Assembly (NCBI GenBank): GCA_947461985.1 | Contig: CANHNT010000065.1 | Coordinates: 1-8,886, forward strand | Length of the DNA stretch: 8,886 nucleotides | Reading direction: 5' to 3' | Origin: Bacteroidota bacterium | GTDB taxonomy: Bacteria > Bacteroidota > Bacteroidia > Chitinophagales > Chitinophagaceae | Program-made: the position numbers and the translations under genes | The notes under the pieces: model-generated | What the model was told of the DNA's origin: nothing | Databases searched by the model: none | What the model saw: the letters and a program-made list of their open reading frames with translations, nothing else | Part shown: in pieces, positions 1-7,387 of the stretch | Position numbering within the stretch: position 1 is the first letter of the stretch | Layout: every line of letters begins with the position of its first letter

Positions 1-658
1 AATCTGCAACATAACAAAATGAACGTGTTTGAGAACCATCGCCAAAAACAGTAATGTCTTCGCCTTTTAACGCTTGGCTCATAAAAGCTGGTAATGCACG
101 ACCATCGTCTAGTCGCATTCTTGGGCCATAGGTATTAAAAATTCGCACAATTCTTGTTTGCAAGCCATGAAAAGTATGATAAGCCATTGTTATCGCTTCT
201 TGAAAACGTTTTGCTTCATCATAAACACCCCGAGGTCCAATTGGATTTACATTTCCCCAATATTCTTCTGTTTGTGGATGAACTAAGGGGTCTCCATAAA
301 CTTCAGATGTAGATGCGATTAACATTCTCGCATTTTTAGCTTTGGCTAAACCCAATAAATTATGCGTTCCTAATGAACCTACTTTTAATGTTTGAATAGG
401 CATTTTTAAATAATCAATCGGACTAGCCGGTGAAGCAAAGTGCATGATATAATCTAAATCACCTGGAACAAAAACAAATTTGCTCACATCGTGGTGGTGA
501 AATTCAAAATTTGGATGTTTAAATAAATGTTCAATGTTTTTAATATTGCCTGTAATCAAGTTATCCATCGCAATTACTTGAAAGCCTTCTGCAATAAACT
601 TATCACATAAATGCGAACCTAAAAAGCCTGCGCCTCCAGTTATTAATACCCTTTTCAT
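1..658 (-). CDS. uxs: UDP-glucuronate decarboxylase (UDP-xylose synthase), 3' end cut off by window
   Basis: An extended short-chain dehydrogenase/epimerase that uses NAD to oxidise, decarboxylate and re-reduce UDP-glucuronate to UDP-xylose in the cytoplasm. Only the first 219 codons are visible; the family is usually about 310-320 residues, so roughly 100 are missing. Seen: the Rossmann motif GGAGFLG (residues 8-14), HFASPASP (73-80), the catalytic STSEVYG (116-122) and the active-site YDEAK (Y146, K150). NTYGPRM (175-181) and GDGSQTRSFCYVAD (206-219) follow. The NPIGPRG and HPQTEEYWG stretches are typical of UDP-xylose synthases rather than of UDP-glucose 4-epimerases or ArnA. The ATG lies 3 bases after the ugd stop, so the gene is the third cistron of the minus-strand operon and uses the product of ugd. 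The family call is secure; exact product specificity is inferred. Confidence 0.93.
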   Translation of the reverse strand, partial: MKRVLITGGAGFLGSHLCDKFIAEGFQVIAMDNLITGNIKNIEHLFKHPNFEFHHHDVSKFVFVPGDLDYIMHFASPASPIDYLKMPIQTLKVGSLGTHNLLGLAKAKNARMLIASTSEVYGDPLVHPQTEEYWGNVNPIGPRGVYDEAKRFQEAITMAYHTFHGLQTRIVRIFNTYGPRMRLDDGRALPAFMSQALKGEDITVFGDGSQTRSFCYVAD

Positions 659-661
659 TTT

Positions 662-2008
662 TTAAAAATTTATAATATTTCGCCCTATAGAATTGTAATA
701 GAATCCTTTTTCTTTCATCTCCGACATGTCATATAAATTTCTTCCATCAAATATGGCACTGTTTTTCAAAAGCACTTTCATTTTATCAAAATCAGGTGTT
801 CTAAACAAGTTCCACTCCGTGCAGATAGCTAAGGCATCGGCGCCTTCTATCGCTTGGTATTGCTCCTCAGTATAGGTAATTAAGTGACAAATATCGGAAT
901 GATTTTGTTCGAAATATTCCTTTGTATTTTTCATTCCTTCAGGGTCAAAACATTTTATAGTAGCTCCGGCCTCAATTAATTTAGGAATAATATATAAAGC
1001 TGGGGCTTCCCGAATATCATCTGTATTGGGTTTAAATGCCAAACCCCAAATGCCAATTGTTTTACCTTTTAAATCACCGTTAAAATAATGGATAATTTTA
1101 TCGGCTAATATTGTTTTTTGAACATCATTTACAGATATTACTGCATTTAAAATACTGAAATCATAGCCATATTGAGATGAAGTTTGAACTAAAGCTTGTA
1201 CATCTTTTGGGAAACAACTTCCTCCATAACCAATTCCTGGAAATAAAAAACGCTTGCCTATTCTATCATCGCTTCCGATTCCTATACGAATGGTTTCTAC
1301 ATCAGCACCTACTTTTTCACAAAGATTGGCTAATTCATTCATAAATGTGATGCGCATTGCTAGGTATGAATTGGCAGCATACTTGGTTAGTTCTGCACTT
1401 CTTTCATCCATAAAATAAATTGGATTGCCTTGACGAACAAATGGGGCATACAATTGGTGCATCATTTTTTTAGCTCGTTCAGATTGTGTGCCTATAACCA
1501 CTCTGTCTGGTTTCATAAAATCATCCACGGCAACACCTTCTCTTAAAAATTCTGGGTTGCTTACTACATCAAATTCGCCATCATAATTTTCTTTTATTTT
1601 AGCATGTACTTTTTCTGCAGTACCCACTGGTACCGTGCTTTTATTGATAATTACTTTGTAATTTTTGTGGGTAGATAATATTTTTCCAATTTCATCTGCA
1701 ACACCTAAAACATAACGCAAATCTGCAGCTCCATCTTCACCTGGAGGTGTTGGCAACGCTAAAAAAATCAAATCAGAATTTTCTACGGCTTCTTTTAAAT
1801 TGGTCGTAAAAATGAGTCTTTTTTGTTTCAAATTTCGTTGAAATAAAATGTCTAAACCAGGTTCGAAAATAACAATTTCACCATTGGAAAGACGCACTAC
1901 TTTATTCGCATCAATATCAACACAAATCACTTGATTTCCTGATTCTGCAAAACATGTACCTGATACTAAACCCACATAGCCTGTTCCAATAACTGCGATT
2001 TTCATCAT
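662..2008 (-). CDS. ugd: UDP-glucose 6-dehydrogenase
   Basis: Oxidises UDP-glucose to UDP-glucuronate with two NAD+ in the cytoplasm, supplying the substrate of the decarboxylase encoded next. At 448 residues it is full length for the UDP-glucose/GDP-mannose dehydrogenase family. Seen: the N-terminal Rossmann motif GTGYVGLV (8-15), LPTPPGEDG (85-93), STVPVGT (124-130) and NPEFLREG (151-158). The central helix carries K209 and N213. GGSCFPKD (262-269) holds the catalytic C265, and the C-terminal domain carries FKPNTDDIREAP (325-336). The start codon overlaps the aminotransferase stop by four bases (2005-2008), which suggests translational coupling. Two ATGs are in tandem; the second (at 2005) gives the usual MKIAVIGTGYVG N-terminus, so the true protein may be one residue shorter. 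A UDP-N-acetylhexosamine dehydrogenase of the WecC/WbpA type is less likely from the motifs but not excluded. Confidence 0.95.
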   Translation of the reverse strand: MMKIAVIGTGYVGLVSGTCFAESGNQVICVDIDANKVVRLSNGEIVIFEPGLDILFQRNLKQKRLIFTTNLKEAVENSDLIFLALPTPPGEDGAADLRYVLGVADEIGKILSTHKNYKVIINKSTVPVGTAEKVHAKIKENYDGEFDVVSNPEFLREGVAVDDFMKPDRVVIGTQSERAKKMMHQLYAPFVRQGNPIYFMDERSAELTKYAANSYLAMRITFMNELANLCEKVGADVETIRIGIGSDDRIGKRFLFPGIGYGGSCFPKDVQALVQTSSQYGYDFSILNAVISVNDVQKTILADKIIHYFNGDLKGKTIGIWGLAFKPNTDDIREAPALYIIPKLIEAGATIKCFDPEGMKNTKEYFEQNHSDICHLITYTEEQYQAIEGADALAICTEWNLFRTPDFDKMKVLLKNSAIFDGRNLYDMSEMKEKGFYYNSIGRNIINF

Positions 2009-3141
2009 GCTAGTGAATTTACTATTTTTAGAAAATGGGTAATAATATAATCTTGTGTTTGCTCGTCCATTTCAGTATGAATAGGCAAAGAAATTACGTG
2101 GTCTTTTAACCAATCTGTAATTTTCAATTCGCCATTTCGCATTCCTAATTGCTCAAACATTTTTTGTTTATGTGCAGGTATAGGGTAATAAATCATTGAT
2201 GGAATGCCTACTTCATTTAATTTTTGTTGAACAGTATCTCTATTTACCCCTTCTAACGTTAATGTATATTGATGGTAAACGTGGTGGGAGTAATTTTCTA
2301 TTTTAGGTGTTTTAATGTTTGGATGATTCGCAAAACCGTTATTGTATTTAGTAGCAACCACTCTTCGGGCATCACAAAAAGCATCTAAATAAGGTAGTTT
2401 AGCTCTTAATACGGCTGCTTGTAAAGTATCTAATCTTGAGTTGCAACCAACAATTTCATGCACATATTTTTTTCGTTGACCGTGGTTAGCAACCATTTTT
2501 ATCTTTTCGGCTAAATCTGTATCGTTTGTATAAACGGCACCTCCATCACCATAACAACCAAGGTTTTTTGATGGAAAAAAAGAAGTGGTTCCAATAGTTC
2601 CCATGGTTCCATTGGCTTTTTTTGTTCCGTCAGAAAATGTATAATAACCTCCAATCGCTTGTGCGTTGTCTTCAATCACATATAAATTATGTTTTTTTGC
2701 GATTGCTAAAATTGGTTCCATATCTGCACTTTGACCGTATAAATGAACCGGCACAATGGCTTTTGTTTTTGGTGTAATTAATTTCTCAATTTCATCAACA
2801 TTCATTGTAAAATTGTCTTGGTTGACTTCACAAAAAACAGGCGTTAATTTTAATAAAGCGACCACTTCCACGGTTGCAAAATAGGTGTGAGATGGGGTAA
2901 TCACTTCATCACCAGGTTGCAAATCCAATGCCATCATCGCAATTTGCAATGCATCGGTTCCATTTGCACACGGAATAACATGTTTCGCACCTAAATATGT
3001 TTCTAATTCTTTAGCAAATAACCCAACTTGTGGTCCATTAATAAAAGCAGTAGTATCAATTACTTCTTGCATTGCTGCATCTACTTCATTTTTTATTTTT
3101 TGATATTGACTTTTAAGGTCAACCATTTGAATGTTTTCCAA
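2005..3141 (-). CDS. DegT/DnrJ/EryC1-family PLP-dependent sugar aminotransferase, WbpE-like
   Basis: A fold-type I PLP aminotransferase that should transfer an amino group, usually from glutamate, to a keto-sugar nucleotide in surface-glycan synthesis. At 378 residues it has the usual family length. Seen: NGTDAL (60-65, cofactor phosphate binding), TPSHTYFAT (82-90), PVHLYGQ (131-137) and EDNAQAIGG (157-165, D158 contacts the PLP ring). SFFPSKNLGCYGDGGA (187-202) carries the Schiff-base lysine K192. NSRLDTLQAA (234-243) and YYPIPAHKQ (318-326) follow. From memory the pattern is closest to WbpE-type 3-amino-sugar transaminases, but the other UDP-GlcNAc3NA pathway genes are not in view, so the substrate is open. 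The start is uncertain. TTG at 3141 keeps an IQ-MVDLK N-terminus that I recall as common in Bacteroidota homologues, while ATG at 3126 begins directly at MVDLK. It is the first gene of the minus-strand operon. Confidence 0.9.
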   Translation of the reverse strand: MENIQMVDLKSQYQKIKNEVDAAMQEVIDTTAFINGPQVGLFAKELETYLGAKHVIPCANGTDALQIAMMALDLQPGDEVITPSHTYFATVEVVALLKLTPVFCEVNQDNFTMNVDEIEKLITPKTKAIVPVHLYGQSADMEPILAIAKKHNLYVIEDNAQAIGGYYTFSDGTKKANGTMGTIGTTSFFPSKNLGCYGDGGAVYTNDTDLAEKIKMVANHGQRKKYVHEIVGCNSRLDTLQAAVLRAKLPYLDAFCDARRVVATKYNNGFANHPNIKTPKIENYSHHVYHQYTLTLEGVNRDTVQQKLNEVGIPSMIYYPIPAHKQKMFEQLGMRNGELKITDWLKDHVISLPIHTEMDEQTQDYIITHFLKIVNSLA

Positions 3142-3163
3142 TATAGAAATTTTTAATTGAGCG

Positions 3164-3171
3164 CAAAAATA
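3164..3171 (-). promoter_or_regulatory. Candidate Bacteroidota -7 promoter box for the sugar operon
   Basis: Read on the minus strand the eight bases are TATTTTTG, a full match to the Bacteroidota -7 consensus TAnnTTTG. Initiation about 7 bases downstream would leave a leader of roughly 15 bases before the TTG at 3141, or 30 before the ATG at 3126. I see no convincing TTG -33 element at the expected distance, so the call rests on the -7 box and its position just upstream of the first gene of the operon. Confidence 0.45.
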
Positions 3172-3196
3172 GAATAAACTATCTATTTATAATTGT

Positions 3197-3204
3197 TATT
3201 TTAG
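3197..3204 (+). promoter_or_regulatory. Weak candidate -7 box for the barrel-waaA unit
   Basis: TATTTTAG matches seven of eight positions of TAnnTTTG (fully conserved positions plus n). Transcription would start near 3211, almost on top of the ATG at 3213 but about 20 bases before the ATG at 3231, which supports the downstream start. No clear -33 TTG is visible. The minus-strand box of the divergent operon lies about 25 bases away, so the two promoters would be nearly back to back. Confidence 0.25.
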
Positions 3205-3230
3205 AAATTTAAATGCAATTTTACTTTTTT

Positions 3231-4022
3231 ATGGATAGAATAAAATTAGCATCTAAAATATTTTCAATACAATTGATAGCCTTGTTTGTTTACTCTTCTG
3301 TAATGGCGCAAGAAAAAGCAAAACCAAAAACTGAAAAAGTAAAAATAATTGCAGATAAGGTATGGAATATTGATTTTATTACTTCAATTGATTTTCCTCA
3401 GGCCGATTTAGCAAAGCGTTTTGGTACAAGCTATAGAATAGGAGTAGGGATAAAACATAAATCACAAAATAATTGGCTTTTTGGAGCAAAATTTGAATTT
3501 ATTACTGGCAATAAAATGCGTGACGATAGTTTATTAATTAATTTAAAAACTACACAAGGGGCAATTATTACTCAAAGTGGTCAATTATATAATGTAGGTA
3601 CGTTTCAAAGAGGTTATATGGCAAGTGTTCAAATAGGTAAAATATTTCCTTTTTGGCAATTAAATAAAAACTCGGGTCCAATGATGTTGGGTTCTGTTGG
3701 TTTTATGCAGTATAAAATTAACTTATTTGACAAAGACAATTCTTTTCCACAGCTTAGAGATGAGTATATTAAAGGGTATGATAGATTGACGAATGGCATC
3801 TTTATTGAAGATTTTATTGGTTACCAATACCTTGCTAAAAATAAATTAATCAATTTTTATGCAGGATTAAATGCAGTTTATGGATTTACGCAAGGCAGGA
3901 GAGATTATTTGTACGATTTAAAACGTTCCGACGCAGGGAACAGAAAAGATATTATGTTGGGGTTTAAATTTGGATGGGTATTGCCTATCTATAAAAAAAA
4001 TACAGAAGAAACGTATTACTAA
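3231..4022 (+). CDS. Putative outer-membrane beta-barrel protein of unknown function
   Basis: I recognise no named family. With the start at 3231 the protein is 263 residues. A signal peptide is clear: basic MDRIKLASK, a hydrophobic core (10-24) and a cleavage site VMA|Q after residue 26. After a Lys-rich linker (about 28-44) the mature part alternates polar and hydrophobic or aromatic residues in eight likely strands (about 45-53, 66-74, 82-91, 126-137, 150-160, 189-198, 207-218, 240-250). A small outer-membrane barrel is therefore probable. A distinctive stretch, GYDRLTNGIFIEDFIGYQYL (182-201), and GFTQGRRDY (218-226) look like conserved family signatures. An upstream ATG at 3213 would add MQFYFF in front of the basic region. 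I prefer 3231 because it gives a normal signal peptide and fits the candidate promoter. The waaA start follows after 2 bases, so the two genes are co-transcribed, which suggests a lipopolysaccharide or envelope role; that is inference. Confidence 0.75.
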   Translation: MDRIKLASKIFSIQLIALFVYSSVMAQEKAKPKTEKVKIIADKVWNIDFITSIDFPQADLAKRFGTSYRIGVGIKHKSQNNWLFGAKFEFITGNKMRDDSLLINLKTTQGAIITQSGQLYNVGTFQRGYMASVQIGKIFPFWQLNKNSGPMMLGSVGFMQYKINLFDKDNSFPQLRDEYIKGYDRLTNGIFIEDFIGYQYLAKNKLINFYAGLNAVYGFTQGRRDYLYDLKRSDAGNRKDIMLGFKFGWVLPIYKKNTEETYY

Positions 4023-4024
4023 TT

Positions 4025-5251
4025 TTGCTAGTTATTTATAATATAGGAATTTCAATCTACTATTTATTAGTCCATTTTGTTTCATTATTTGATGCAAAAG
4101 CCAAAGCCATATTAACTGGTCAAAAGCAATCTTTACAAACACTTAAAAACGAACAACATCATGAAGTTATTTGGTTTCATTGTGCATCAGTAGGTGAGTT
4201 TGAACAAGGATATCCGTTATTTAATAAATTAAGAAATCAATATCCTGAACACGAATACTTAATTACTTTTTATTCGCCTTCAGGATATCAATTTGTTCGT
4301 GAAAAATATCCTTCCGAATGGGTTCTTTATTTGCCCAAAGATACTCGAAAAAATATGCGTTTTTTTATTGAAAAAGTGAAACCTAGCTTAGTTTTTGTAG
4401 TTAAGTATGAGTTTTGGTTTCATTTATTAAATGAATTAAAAAAGAAAGAAATTCCTACGTTTTTACTTTCCGGAATATTTCGAGAAAATCAATTATTTTT
4501 CAAACCAATTGTGGGAACTTTTTTTTCTTCGATATTGAAAAAATTTACGCATTTATTTTTGCAAGATATAAGCAGTTTTGAATTATTAAACTCAATCAAA
4601 ATAAATCAAAAAACAGTTTCGGGGGATACCCGTTTTGATCGGGTTTTAGAAAATAAAAAAGCACCTTTTGTGGATGAAAAAATTGAACAATTTATAGGCG
4701 ATAAAAAAGTTTTTATTGTCGGAAGTTGTTGGAATGAGGATGTTGACATTATTGAATCAATTATTAAGCATTTGCCTGCCGATTGGAAAATTATATTAGC
4801 TCCCCATGAAATGAATACGTTTAAAACAAATTGGATAAAAGAATCGTTTCAATATTATACTTCTTCATCAAAAAATGTAGAAAGCAAAATATTAATCATT
4901 GACACCATGGGGTTGTTGTCAAAAGTATATCGATTTTCGAGTTTAACTTACATTGGTGGAGGCTTTGGAAAAGGGATTCATAATATTTTAGAACCAGCTG
5001 TTTTTGAAAATCCGATTTTTATCGGACCTAATTATCGAAAATTTAACGAAGCAAAAAGTTTAATTGAGTTGGGTTGTGTGTTTAGTCTCTCCTCTAAAAA
5101 TGAAGTGCCCAATTTGATACCAAAAATAATTCTTAACCCCCATAAAATCAATGAAATTAAACTAAAAATGGGAAGTTATATTCAAGAAAACACATCCGTT
5201 TCTGATAGAATAATTGTCTTTTTAAAGGAAGCAGGGTATTTGAAATTGTAA
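4025..5251 (+). CDS. waaA: 3-deoxy-D-manno-octulosonic acid (Kdo) transferase
   Basis: Transfers Kdo from CMP-Kdo to the lipid A precursor at the cytoplasmic face of the inner membrane, the first step of lipopolysaccharide core assembly. At 408 residues it is of normal GT30 length. Seen: an N-terminal membrane anchor (about 2-21) followed by KAKAILTGQK (25-34). ASVGEFEQ (54-61) carries E58, the equivalent of the catalytic glutamate of WaaA. KYEFW (127-131), SGIFRENQ (149-156), GDTRFDRV (200-207) and APHE (259-262) follow. IDTMGLLSKVY (292-302) and GGGFGKGIHNILEP (311-324) form the nucleotide-sugar site. The start is a TTG two bases after the preceding stop; no later ATG would keep the anchor and the active-site glutamate, so TTG is well supported. 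The gene forms a unit with the upstream barrel gene. How many Kdo residues it adds cannot be read from the sequence. Confidence 0.95.
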   Translation: MLVIYNIGISIYYLLVHFVSLFDAKAKAILTGQKQSLQTLKNEQHHEVIWFHCASVGEFEQGYPLFNKLRNQYPEHEYLITFYSPSGYQFVREKYPSEWVLYLPKDTRKNMRFFIEKVKPSLVFVVKYEFWFHLLNELKKKEIPTFLLSGIFRENQLFFKPIVGTFFSSILKKFTHLFLQDISSFELLNSIKINQKTVSGDTRFDRVLENKKAPFVDEKIEQFIGDKKVFIVGSCWNEDVDIIESIIKHLPADWKIILAPHEMNTFKTNWIKESFQYYTSSSKNVESKILIIDTMGLLSKVYRFSSLTYIGGGFGKGIHNILEPAVFENPIFIGPNYRKFNEAKSLIELGCVFSLSSKNEVPNLIPKIILNPHKINEIKLKMGSYIQENTSVSDRIIVFLKEAGYLKL

Positions 5252-5291
5252 GGGAATAAAAAAACCTGTTTTTAGTTTGGATTTGAATAAC

Positions 5292-5299
5292 TATATTAG
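5292..5299 (+). promoter_or_regulatory. Weak candidate -7 box for the T9SS cargo gene
   Basis: TATATTAG matches TAnnTTTG at all but one of the defined positions and lies 31 bases before the ATG at 5331. TTG triplets occur upstream but not at the usual spacing. The 79-base gap after waaA, the change in gene theme and the A-rich ribosome-binding region just before the ATG (ending GAAAAA) make a separate promoter plausible, but the exact site is uncertain. Confidence 0.25.
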
Positions 5300-5330
5300 C
5301 ACATTAATTTAAGAGACACATTCCGAAAAA

Positions 5331-7367
5331 ATGAAACGATTTAGTATATATATAAGTTCGATATTCTTAGTTTTTATTGGATTTCAAGCCCATGCACAAT
5401 CTTTGATAGTTGGATTTGATACCGTTTGTATTAATTATGAACTAAAATTAACAACTACTGATACGTTGTCAAATACAAATTATTGGGGTTTTTGTTCAGG
5501 CTACATTAATAATACACCAGCAGGAAGTAGCATAGCAGCTGGAACAGGTTTAAGTGCACCAACTTCAATTGCCATTCAAAAAGCAAATAATTTATATTAC
5601 GTTTTTGCCGTAAATTCTGGAGGAAGCAGAGATATTATTCGCTATGATTTTAATGTAAACTTGCCAAGTGTACCGTTAGCAAATAATATTGGTAATTTAG
5701 CTGCAATGGTTCCTGTAAACCCTACTGGAATGCAAATAGTGAAAGATTTTTCAGGCAATTGGCATGGGTTTTTATTGGGAGGAACGCTCGGGAAATTTAA
5801 TTTAGTGCGTATGGATTTTGGAAATTCATTATCCAATATACCTACTAGTGAAGATTTAGGATCAATCGGAGGAATTCTAAATGAACCACAAGATTTATAT
5901 GTATTTAATGAAGGGGGAAATTGGTATGCGATGATTTTTGGTGCATTAGGGCATGTTCATTTAGTAAACTTCGGAGTTAATATTGAAAATATATCACCAG
6001 CAACTTCTTTATTAGATAATATAGGCGTTGGGGTTTCTGGTATTTGGCCGGTACTTGAAAATGGAAATTGGTTTATTTTTTATGTAAACAAAACGAATCA
6101 TTCATTAAATAGAATTGATTTTGGAAATTCTTTAGCCAACTCATTTTTGCCGCTTACTAAGTTTAACATTGCAGGGGGGACATTAGGAAATCCTTTTAAT
6201 GACCCTAAAGATGTGTCTTTCATAAAAGATTGTGGAGTGTATTATGCATTTGTTACGAATCAAGGAGATAATTCAATGACTAAATTGACATTTAATGCAA
6301 GCGTAAAAAATGTACCTACTATTCTTAATTTAGGAAATTTTGCAGGTTTAAATGGTCCAAGTTATTTAACGCATTATTTGAGAGATAAAGACAATATTAT
6401 TTCATTTACAGCAAATAAAAATGACAATTCAATTTCTCGTTTAGAATATAATAGTTGTATTGCATCTACTATACCTAGCTCAACATTAAAAACACCACCT
6501 TCTTATAGCTACACAACTCCAGGTACTTACAATGTGTATTATGTGGGAGATGAAGGCTTACCAACGATGAAGGTAGATTGTAAATTAATCACGGTTTTGC
6601 CAAAACCAACAGTAGAAATTTCAAACGATACAGTAATTTGTCAAGGCGATACTTTACGTTTAATTGCCAATGGAATTAATGTATTTAGTGTAAATTGGAA
6701 TCCAGTTTATAATACTCCTTTACCTACAGACGTAACGACAATTTATGTGCATCCTCATGAAGATTACCGATATAATGCACATTTGGAGTTTTTATCACAT
6801 GATGGATGTCCGTACGACACCTCTGTTTTTGTAAAAGTAAATAGAGTTATAGCAGATGCAGGAGCGGACATTTCAGTTGCTGATGGTGCCAATACCGTAT
6901 TAGGAGGTCCTAAAACATCGTACGGTGCAGAATTTAAATATAAATGGAGACCACCTTTATATTTAGATGATACGTTATCTGCAAATCCTACTTGCACTCC
7001 TTTAGATGTTCAAGCGTATTATTTTGAAGTGTTCAGTGATAGTTCTCGATGTGTAGCAACAGATACCGTTTGGGTAAGAACAGAATGCAGCGATTTTAAT
7101 TTACCGAATGTATTTAACCCTTCAAGTGATATTCCTGTAAACAGAAATTTCGGCTTATTAAATTTTAATGTGATTAAATTAGAGCATTTTAAAATATTTA
7201 ATAGATGGGGTGGTTTAGTATTTGAAACAACGGATCCTAAAAAAAGATGGGATGGAACCTTTAATAATTTAGAACTTCCTTCTGATAATTATGTATGGAT
7301 TTTAGATGGGTACTGTGTAAACGGAAAGCGCATTAGAAAACAAGGAACGGTATTGTTGGTGAAGTAA
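5331..7367 (+). CDS. Secreted beta-propeller/PKD-like protein with T9SS type B (gliding motility-associated) C-terminal sorting domain
   Basis: A predicted surface or secreted protein of 678 residues. A Sec signal peptide ends at HAQ (21-23). Residues 31-55 (TVCINYELKL to YWGFC) look like the first half of a PKD domain. Residues about 56-376 hold six repeats of 50-57 residues with recurring aromatic (NWYA, NWHG, YYAF) and DFGNSL signatures, best read as a six-bladed beta-propeller. PSYSYTTPGTYNVYYV (390-405) is a PKD-type second half. Two further Ig/PKD-like domains follow (about 427-504 and 505-585), each with cysteines. The C-terminus (about 591-678) is the type B sorting domain: LPNVF, IFNRWGGLVFE (622-632), WDG (640-642), a Y654 region and the final QGTVLLVK. 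Type B proteins cross the outer membrane by T9SS, typically with a PorP/SprF-type partner; none is visible here. The binding target is unknown. It stands alone between waaA and a strong terminator. Confidence 0.88.
   Translation: MKRFSIYISSIFLVFIGFQAHAQSLIVGFDTVCINYELKLTTTDTLSNTNYWGFCSGYINNTPAGSSIAAGTGLSAPTSIAIQKANNLYYVFAVNSGGSRDIIRYDFNVNLPSVPLANNIGNLAAMVPVNPTGMQIVKDFSGNWHGFLLGGTLGKFNLVRMDFGNSLSNIPTSEDLGSIGGILNEPQDLYVFNEGGNWYAMIFGALGHVHLVNFGVNIENISPATSLLDNIGVGVSGIWPVLENGNWFIFYVNKTNHSLNRIDFGNSLANSFLPLTKFNIAGGTLGNPFNDPKDVSFIKDCGVYYAFVTNQGDNSMTKLTFNASVKNVPTILNLGNFAGLNGPSYLTHYLRDKDNIISFTANKNDNSISRLEYNSCIASTIPSSTLKTPPSYSYTTPGTYNVYYVGDEGLPTMKVDCKLITVLPKPTVEISNDTVICQGDTLRLIANGINVFSVNWNPVYNTPLPTDVTTIYVHPHEDYRYNAHLEFLSHDGCPYDTSVFVKVNRVIADAGADISVADGANTVLGGPKTSYGAEFKYKWRPPLYLDDTLSANPTCTPLDVQAYYFEVFSDSSRCVATDTVWVRTECSDFNLPNVFNPSSDIPVNRNFGLLNFNVIKLEHFKIFNRWGGLVFETTDPKKRWDGTFNNLELPSDNYVWILDGYCVNGKRIRKQGTVLLVK
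5481..6458 (+). repeat. Six protein-level repeats (propeller blades) within the T9SS cargo gene
   Basis: Blade anchors recur: P77, P131, P186, G237, P292 and P343 start the first strand, and YDF106, MDF162, VNF213, IDF263, LTF320 and LEY372 mark the third. Spacing is 50-57 residues. At DNA level the copies have mostly diverged, but GATTTTGGAAATTC occurs at 5814-5827 and again at 6117-6130, exactly 303 bases (101 codons, two blades) apart. The last repeat is short, and its missing part resembles residues 56-77 at the N-terminal edge (GYINNTPAG), as expected for ring closure. Confidence 0.7.
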
Positions 7368-7387
7368 AACAATTTGATATTTTATAT

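Noticed and set aside
1..658. ArnA-type or UDP-glucose 4-epimerase identity for the left-edge gene
   Set aside because: The HFASPASP, HPQTEEYWG and NPIGPRG stretches fit UDP-xylose synthase, and no formyltransferase domain is present.
5256..5275. A-tract/T-tract inverted repeat after waaA as a possible terminator
   Set aside because: Only A-T pairs around a 4-base CCTG loop; too weak to call as a terminator.
5642..5836. Short minus-strand reading frame inside the cargo gene
   Set aside because: Antisense to propeller repeats, no recognisable motif or start context; a shadow of the real gene.
6764..6997. Short minus-strand reading frame inside the cargo gene
   Set aside because: Antisense to the Ig/PKD-like domains, no family resemblance.
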